Of a stretch of DNA of 64,000 nucleotides, positions 57,017 through 64,000 are shown one piece after another. A program made the translations under genes and the position numbers. The notes under the pieces were generated by a model. That model did not search any database. It was not told the DNA's origin and worked only from the letters and a program-made list of their open reading frames with translations. The DNA is from Mimachlamys varia (lineage: Eukaryota > Mollusca > Bivalvia > Pectinida > Pectinidae): assembly GCA_947623455.1 (NCBI GenBank), contig OX392527.1:51938401-52002400 (forward strand), written 5' to 3'. The first letter of the stretch is position 1, and every line of letters starts with the position of its first letter.

Positions 57017-59394
57017 CGCGCTCATCTGTAGATAATATCCAGATAATATGTATACATAGATACGAATAATACAGTTACATTTATCATTTGTATAAGTATG
57101 GAAATGGTAATTAAGCTTGCCATTCAGCTGATTCTGTCAGTGAAAAATACGATGGTCTTGATGATTGTATATTATATAGCGAAGAGGAAAAAGTTAACCT
57201 GCGAATAATTCTAATTTTATATCCTGATGCAGAGAAACGTGGGCAATACGGAAGTGATTTCTATACAAATGAACATTTTTAAGATGATTGTAAAATGTAT
57301 GATGTTTATTCTTGTAGCTGAAATTCAACATTTGATATAGTGGTCTTGCGTTTTGGTATGAATATGATTTGATCAGAATTTTGTCAGTTTTCGTCAGTCT
57401 GCTCATGTAAAATTCATGTAAAAAACCAAATATCGCTGAAGTATCGTATCGTTGATTTGTGGTTTCGCACTGGTGCATTTTTATTAATATATTTGGCATG
57501 AAATCCAATCAAGTATAGGTCAACGGCTTCATTTGACCACTTGTTCTTAAATGAATGAGTAACTCTCACAATTTGGTTTCATAAAAAATAGCCACCCATA
57601 GATGCTTCGCTTTTTTTTGCAATTCTTTTCATTATAGCTTTAAAGAAAAAATGAAACTAAGCCGTATTGGTATTGAATAGGTTATAGGAAAGATTAATAA
57701 TCAAATAGAGGAGAAGAGGGTAAAATGTTTAAAATATTATATATGATATTATGTTTTTTTTTAATTTAATATGATAATAATGTAAAATGTTGGTTTAATT
57801 TCAATTGTAATCAATGCATGATTTCTTCCAATGCAGAAATAATCCAACCAACTGTATCCTCCCCCCCCCAATGTAAATATTTGTTAGAAATGTTTTTTTT
57901 TTTAATATTCTCAGAATATATTTGGTATTACTTGATTGATTCAGAAAAGGGGTTCGAGTAATCAATATATCAAGACATTGAATTCAACTCTTAAAATATG
58001 AAAATAAAATAGAAATTGTTGTAAATTAAAGGAAGTAGAAAAATGATGTTACGATGATTAATGATTTAGAAAATTTTGACATCTTTAGCTAGCATTATGC
58101 CATAGTAGGGGAGCACTCTAAGCTGTTACCAATGTTTATAAAAAGAAATGTCCAAAATTGAAACAAAGAAAACACAATGAAAAAGGAGTTTTGCTAGGTT
58201 TGAGATATCTGGTAAACAAATTAAAATAAAATCAAATACTTAATATTGTGAAATGCGGAATGCATGACAATTTTCAACAGGGATAATTACATTTGATTAG
58301 TTATTTTGTTGCTTATTGCTTTTTTAAAATTACGATGTCTTGTTTGTACAAAAACAGCATTGCATTAGGTGTTCATATTAATATGAGACAAAAGGCTAAA
58401 ACTTGGTTTCGTAAAATGTAGAAATTTACAGTGTTGTAAAATGGTGGCAAAAGTTTCGAATTTGATGACAACTTAAAATAAAATAGTAGTATATCTGTAT
58501 CTGATTCTGATTCGTCAAAGATTCCCTTGTGGACTATCATATGACGGAGGGAGGGCGCATCAGTCTTTACGGTATGAAATAGCTGCCTGGAAGGATAGCA
58601 GGCTTGAGCTATTTACGGTACTGTCATTGAGTTTGTCCCAGTCAGCTGTTGTCCCCACAAAGTAGTATTGGCATATTGTTCGGTGCTGTGTCTCGGTAGT
58701 TCTACAGCTCTATTGTTGTTCCTCACTGATCTGGAAACGATATCTGTTGTAAGACAGTCGCCATTTTTTTTAATTTTACGTTTCGGTTTATGAAAATTTA
58801 GAGTCAAAGTGGGACAAGGAAGATTCGATACTGTTTAAAGCTGAGATATATCACGCTATACGATATTTCTTTTTTGTATTTGCGTTGTCGGATTGCGTTA
58901 ATGTTTTTTGTATATATTTGTACCTTATTGTATTCACGCTGTCAATACGCACTGTACTGGTTAACTGGGTAAATAAAGAAAAGAGAGAATAGAAAAGCAT
59001 CAACAAAACCATAGCCAGAACTTTAAATCGATAAAAACACGGGCAAAATATGAACAAAGAAAAGACTTAGATGGAGAGCTTAAAAAGTACAAGATAATAA
59101 AAACAGGTGTTCTGCAAAGGGTACTGTAAGAACATTCTAAGTAAAACTACGTGCACAAATATTATCATATAAAAGCATATCATTATTTAAAGATGACGTA
59201 ACACACACATATACTGCACCTATATTTCATCTTTTTTGAATAATACTTATTCCAATGTTTACAAATATTGATTTACTGGACACTACTTTAGACCCTGTTC
59301 GAATTATCTTATAGTTATATGGTTATTCTATAGTGAATGTTTATTTCACGTTTAAGATAATAAACACCATTACGAGATGAAGATACTTACAACC

Positions 59395-60779
59395 ACATTT
59401 CTTCAAATTTGATATCATATTCTGAAAGTTGACACAATGTGAATTTCTCGGTAAGCTATCCGGGTTAGTCTCATACACATTTTCGTAGTACACGATTTAA
59501 AATTAAACATAACTAGTTTGATTTTACTTCTAAATTCATAAATTAAATGGGTTTTACGCACCTGACCCTTCTGCTTCTACATTAGTTTAGAAATTTTGGA
59601 TTCCCATCTTTTGGCTCCTAGCATCACTGAAGAGTCCTAGGAGGACAAAACAGATGTATGATGCAGTTTAATTCCTATTTTGCGGCATACTGTATAATAT
59701 TACTAAATTTGAAGGTGGAGCAAATGTGTGCATTACGTCATACCTATATACCCTATTGGTGGTTGGCCAGTGTGTTAATACCGAGGAACTTTTGGGCCTG
59801 TATCTCTCGGATTTAATGGATAATTAATAGACACTTTAAACTTTCTTATTTTGGTGAACTCATATATTAGCGAATAACCAAATTAAATTGATTGATTAGC
59901 ATTACTCAAAATACTTCAGAAATCATATTACAGAAGCTATAAAAACGACAGCGGAATTCATTCAGCGTGAAATTCGGCGTGCTAAGACAAAATATGTACA
60001 AGTAGAATTTGTATATTTGCAGCATATTTGATTTATTGAATTGTACTTGACATTTGTTTAAAAAAATAGGGATTATCTCTCATACACTGTTTATTTGAAA
60101 TATCTTGCAGAATATATGTTATGTACAGTTGTGGGATCGCACAACGTTACACGATGTGCGGTGTGCGCACGATGGGTGAACGATGTATACACGATGTGCG
60201 AACGATGCGATCCTGTACGATTATTTCTAACGCACATGTGGGCGCACGATAAAATAACATTGTGCGAAGACATTCGTGGTTGATGTAAATGAGAAATGGC
60301 TTAAAACTTATATACGGTTTCGCGCTAGTTGTTTTAAGCATGTTTCTATTTTTTAACTACATACATTAACTGATATTTCTATCTATCAATTTCTTAAAAT
60401 TAGGGATAGTCTTTTCGTAGTTTTTGAAACAAACCAAATAGTAACATGTAAACTTTAAACACATATTGACAAGTTCTCATTCAGGTAAATATTGCCAGTT
60501 GTTACCAAGTTATACCTGTATATAGACCATATATAACATATATACAACATACTTACAACACTCGCCTTGGGGTGAAAACACAGGTACAGTGGTGTGGAGG
60601 GGACGGAGTGTTCAAATATCTAGTTATAAGAGTCCAGTTTGTTTTTATAACGGTCGCTCGGTAATGGCTGTCGTAGCGGATCGCCGGACATGGGACAGGA
60701 AAAACTCTGACATGTTATTTACCTGTTATGTTACCTTGGAGCTGAACCCGCACTTGACTGTCTCCTGGTTACTGCAATG
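59395..60779. other. intergenic DNA, no supported gene
   Basis: Bases 60134-60290 repeat the word ACGATGTGCG and similar, with a weak inverted repeat (GGATCGCA ... TGCGATCC), and give mirrored short open frames on both strands that I do not take as genes. The rest is AT-rich without recognisable features. Confidence 0.4.
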
Positions 60780-60951
60780 TTGCAACCCTTATTGAAATAA
60801 ATTGCTTAATGTAATAATTTATTACATTCAGGTTCACATTATTGTAATTAATCAAAAATTATAACATTAAACGACGCTTATTGTAAAAAACTTGAGATTT
60901 ATTACAACAAGGTTAACATTAATGTAATAGTTATTACAATAAGGGTTGCAA
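60780..60951. repeat. small inverted-repeat element (MITE-like)
   Basis: 172 bp between TTGCAACCCTTATTG and its reverse complement CAATAAGGGTTGCAA. Internal words such as TTAATGTAATAA and TTATTACATT also pair, so the whole element can fold. The outer flanks GCAATG and CATTGC extend the symmetry. Confidence 0.7.
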
Positions 60952-61081
60952 CCATTGCAAATATTTCGCATGGTGCTTAATGTAATAAAAATGATATCAT
61001 TCTGTGAATGCAAAAATAATTTCATCTGATATATTGCATATTTTTTGTTGAATTAACGATCACAGTAGTTTTGACATCTTT

Positions 61082-61694
61082 TTGTTCGTTCGTCGGTTTG
61101 TCAATCAACATCCGGTTTGTCCGTCTTCATTTGGCTTGTCGTTAACATTTGGTTTGTCCGTCAACATTTGGTTTGTCTGTCAACATTTGGTTTGTACGTC
61201 AACATTCGGTTTGTCTGTCAACATTTGGTTTATCTGTCAACATTTGATTTGTCTGTAAACATTAGATTTGTCTGACAACATTTGGTTTGTCTGTCAGTAT
61301 TTGGTTTGTCCGTCAACATTCGGTTTGTCCTTCAATATTTGGTTTGCCCGTCAACATTTAGTTTGTCCATCAACATTTGGTTTGTCCGTCAACATTTGGT
61401 TTGTCCGTAAACATTTGGTTTATCTGTTAACATTTGATTTGTCCATCAACATTTGGTTTGTCGGTCAACATTTGGTTTGTCCGTCAACAGTCGGTTTGTC
61501 CGTCAACATTTGGTTTATTTGTCAATATTTGGTTTGTCCGTCAACATTCAGTTTGTCTGTCAACATTTTGTTTGTCCGTCCGTCAACATTCAGTTTGTCT
61601 GTCAACATTCGGTTTGTCCTTCAACATTTGGTTTGTCTGTCAACATTTGGTTTGTCCGTCAACATTTGGTTTGTCTGTCAACATTTGGTTTGTA
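61082..61694. repeat. 19-bp minisatellite, about 32 copies
   Basis: The unit is AACATTTGGTTTGTCCGTC with frequent CTG/CCG exchange and a few TTCGG variants. Three units make 57 nt, so open frames with a 19-residue period appear (61268-61711), but they have no start, splice or domain support. The array is non-coding as far as can be judged. Confidence 0.93.
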
Positions 61695-62541
61695 TTCATG
61701 TTAAAACTTAAATGTATTTACTTCTTCATTTGAACTTGGGGTCTGTACTGATGCCAAAGGCGTGACTTCAGTAATATATGCTCACATTGGTTTCTACAGT
61801 ATTTAGTCTATCCAACCTGCCAACACTTCAGACTACGTCAGTCAGAATAGCATATAGGCGTCACTGACACCGTTTGAAAGTAGTGATTTTGCCGTTATTA
61901 CACCTTTTTATCACAAATTATTACAATATTAAAGTTGTCATAGCGTCATTTGATCGAGAAATAGCACCCTTAAAGTTAAGTCGTTTCTTTTTTTATATTT
62001 TTCTAAAAATATTTTTTACAGTATATAACTGTGAACTATAGAATTATATATATTGTATATTGTATATATCATGTATATATGTTACTTCTAGTTACATGTA
62101 CCTATGCGATAATTAAGAACCATTATTCTTATGTTCTCGCTGCGAGAATCAAGAAACCTTAGTTCTCGTAATCTCATCGCGATATTAAAAGATATATGAT
62201 GACATCAATCAGCCATCATTTTGCAGCTGTCAAAAATCATTGTTCACCGTAGACTCTAAAATGTTAATACATTAACTACCAAACACTTGTACGACAGCAG
62301 TGTCTATATAAAATTCCAATTTTCTGTCCAAACGCTACATATGAATATGTTTCTGAATAGACATATTCATTTTGAAATGTCCTTAAGCCTACTACGGGCT
62401 GTCCACAACGCCATCTAGTTTATTTCGCTAGCATGCAGCATGTTTTGAACATGAAAACAAAAATGTCTGACAGAAAGTGCTGTCAATGCCTTATTCTTGT
62501 CAGTAATATGCACGGGAACTGATAATGTGTTACAGCTACTG
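61695..62541. other. AT-rich DNA, nothing recognised
   Basis: Contains TATATA-rich stretches near 62040-62090 and short palindromes such as TTCTCGCTGCGAGAA (62142-62156). No gene is supported. Confidence 0.4.
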
Positions 62542-62734
62542 TAGTTTTGGACCAAAAACTGAGGTGTTTTTAAGTAATTTTACACTTGTTTGGTTTAGAT
62601 AAATTTTCGATAAAAATACCTTTTCAATACTCAATAGCCTTTTCGACCATTGAGGAAGGCATATCCCCCCTCCGCTACTCTCCAAAAAAGTATGATTGTA
62701 AACACTTAAACACTTTAGTTTTTTGGTCCAAAAT
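62542..62734. repeat. fold-back element, about 193 bp
   Basis: The left end TAGTTTTGGACCAAAAACTG then AGGTGTTTTTAAG pairs with the right end CTTAAACACTTTAGTTTTTTG then GTCCAAAATA with a few mismatches. Open frames over it on both strands are by-products. Confidence 0.6.
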
Positions 62735-64000
62735 AAGTTGTAATCAATTATCAGTTCCTTGTGCTTCATGCTTCATATAATTGTGTGGAAACAAAATGTA
62801 ATTATTAGCGCATTTTATATGCTTTCACTGATCAATTGATTATTATTACTATTTTGAATATTACAAAGCTAGTGTTTATTGTTTGTTTTGCGTAAATATG
62901 TTTCTCAGTTGAACTTGAAAACAGTTGAGAATCTCGCCCATTAACGAAACTTTATACAGATAATTTATACATATATGCCTCAAGGTTAGGTGTATAGGTC
63001 TGTCCCTGTCCATGGGATCTTTTTGGAAAATATTTTTCCATGATTACCTCGATACCAATGTATTCAGGTGAGCGATACTTGTTTTAGAAAAGTATTAATA
63101 AAAGTAGGATAAAACATTTACTGTATGTTTCAAAGAAATCGCTTCCAATTGCATACATACAGTGTATACATAAACGGGAAATTAACTTTTTCTGTCATAC
63201 TTGCTATCAAAACCTCATTACCGCAGCTGTCGTCGTCGTCATCGTCTTATCATAATACAAAAAATGCAATCATCATCATCATTGAACTGTTATCTTCAAT
63301 TTTCCAAGTTCTATATATTCTATAGGCTTTTTTTCTTTTTATTCGGTTTGAGACTGAACTGTTGCATACAATTTGTATTGCAATGTACTTATAATCGTCA
63401 TACTTCGGTTGCTTGTTTCGTAAGAAGTGTCGGGGAGAGGGGAATGACTTAATGTTGTATTATTCCATATTCTTACGCAAAACGTGTGTGATTCTATTGC
63501 TGTGTTTGAAAAAAAAAATCATTGTGTTACGGACATGTGTCAATAAGTCTCGGTTTGTATTTTCATGTTTCCATAAATTCTTCGTTCAATGTCAACTTTC
63601 AGTTTGTGAATGGGGTACATAACTTATTAACTTTTGTAAAATTACAACTATACAATAGATGTGTGGGGGGTTTCTTTCCATTTAAGTAAGGTGACACATT
63701 CTATTTGACTTGTGCATGACTAAAAGTCGTTATTGAAATCTGATGCCAGTCAGGCTTGTTTTCTGAAATATGTATCCCCGTTTATTTTCAGCATCGGGCC
63801 GAGTAATAAGTAATAATATGTTTTTGTTTACAATTGTAATTGACAACTGTAGTGGTTTTCTATTGTAATAATATAACTCATGCTAGCAATTTGTACAGTG
63901 TATATTTGAAAATTATTGTCAATAAAGTTTGAGATGCATTATAGTCATTATTCTCTTAAAGTCTTACAGTGTTGACAAGTTATACGGGTAAATCCCTTTT
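62735..64000. other. right-end DNA, no supported gene
   Basis: Short open frames (up to 83 codons) are present but none resembles a protein family or has splice support. A CGT/CAT trinucleotide stretch lies at 63224-63290. An AATAAA at about 63920 could be a polyadenylation signal of an unseen plus-strand transcript. Confidence 0.35.

Larger units (their letters stand above)
53122..59394 (+). repeat. GPCR tandem segmental duplication, unit 3
   Basis: About 6.27 kb, starting at the CTTACATAGC word and ending near GAAGATACTTACAACC, after which similarity to units 1 and 2 stops. It is the most diverged of the three and has several small deletions in the 3' flank near 57400-57480. Confidence 0.85.

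Noticed and set aside
60091..60341. Mirrored open frames on both strands near 60.1-60.3 kb
   Set aside because: They come from a short repetitive, partly palindromic stretch (ACGATGTGCG words) and have no protein similarity.
61268..61733. Plus-strand open frames of up to 147 codons with a 19-residue period
   Set aside because: By-products of the 19-bp tandem array (three units equal 57 nt). The same array opens several frames.

Overview
The window looks like AT-rich nuclear DNA of a marine invertebrate. A lophotrochozoan, probably a bivalve mollusc, is the best guess. This rests on interrupted genes with GT-AG introns, prostanoid-receptor-like GPCRs, DIRS and Ty3 retroelements and many small dispersed repeats. 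No sequence search was possible, so the taxon is an inference.

Left third (1-30.4 kb, all genes on +). Two head-to-tail paralogues of a major facilitator superfamily transporter resembling MFSD1 are present. Only the last five exons of the first copy are inside the window (331-3527). The second copy can be read end to end as 13 exons (10561-29923). Its exon phases all fit and sum to 1,455 nt, or 484 residues. The last 85 bp of its coding sequence, stop codon included, has been copied in tandem about six more times downstream. Between the paralogues lies a 1.8-kb minisatellite with a 43-bp unit and a 343-bp higher-order period. A 6.8-kb DIRS-type (tyrosine recombinase) retrotransposon sits antisense in intron 4 of the second paralogue. 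Its end lies only 19 bp from the exon 5 boundary. It has inverted terminal repeats, an internal complementary region that reproduces the circle junction, two overlapping gag-like ORFs, RT-RNase H, and a recombinase gene frameshifted at a G7 run.

Right half (31.2-59.4 kb, genes on +). A segment of about 6.4 kb is present three times in tandem. Each copy carries one two-exon rhodopsin-class GPCR with prostanoid (EP4-like) signatures, a TATA box and a 5' non-coding exon. The second unit was later split by a 9.05-kb Ty3/Gypsy LTR retrotransposon on the minus strand. Its 1,065-bp LTRs appear identical, it has a 4-bp target duplication, and gag and pol are both open, so the insertion is recent. The second receptor has a nonsense change that removes the last nine residues.

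Right end (59.4-64 kb). I see no gene here. There is a 19-bp minisatellite, two small inverted-repeat elements and low-complexity DNA. A dispersed repeat family recurs about a dozen times across the window in both orientations.

The MFS genes and the GPCR genes show no sign of working together. The window is best read as two small lineage-specific tandem gene families reshaped by mobile DNA.
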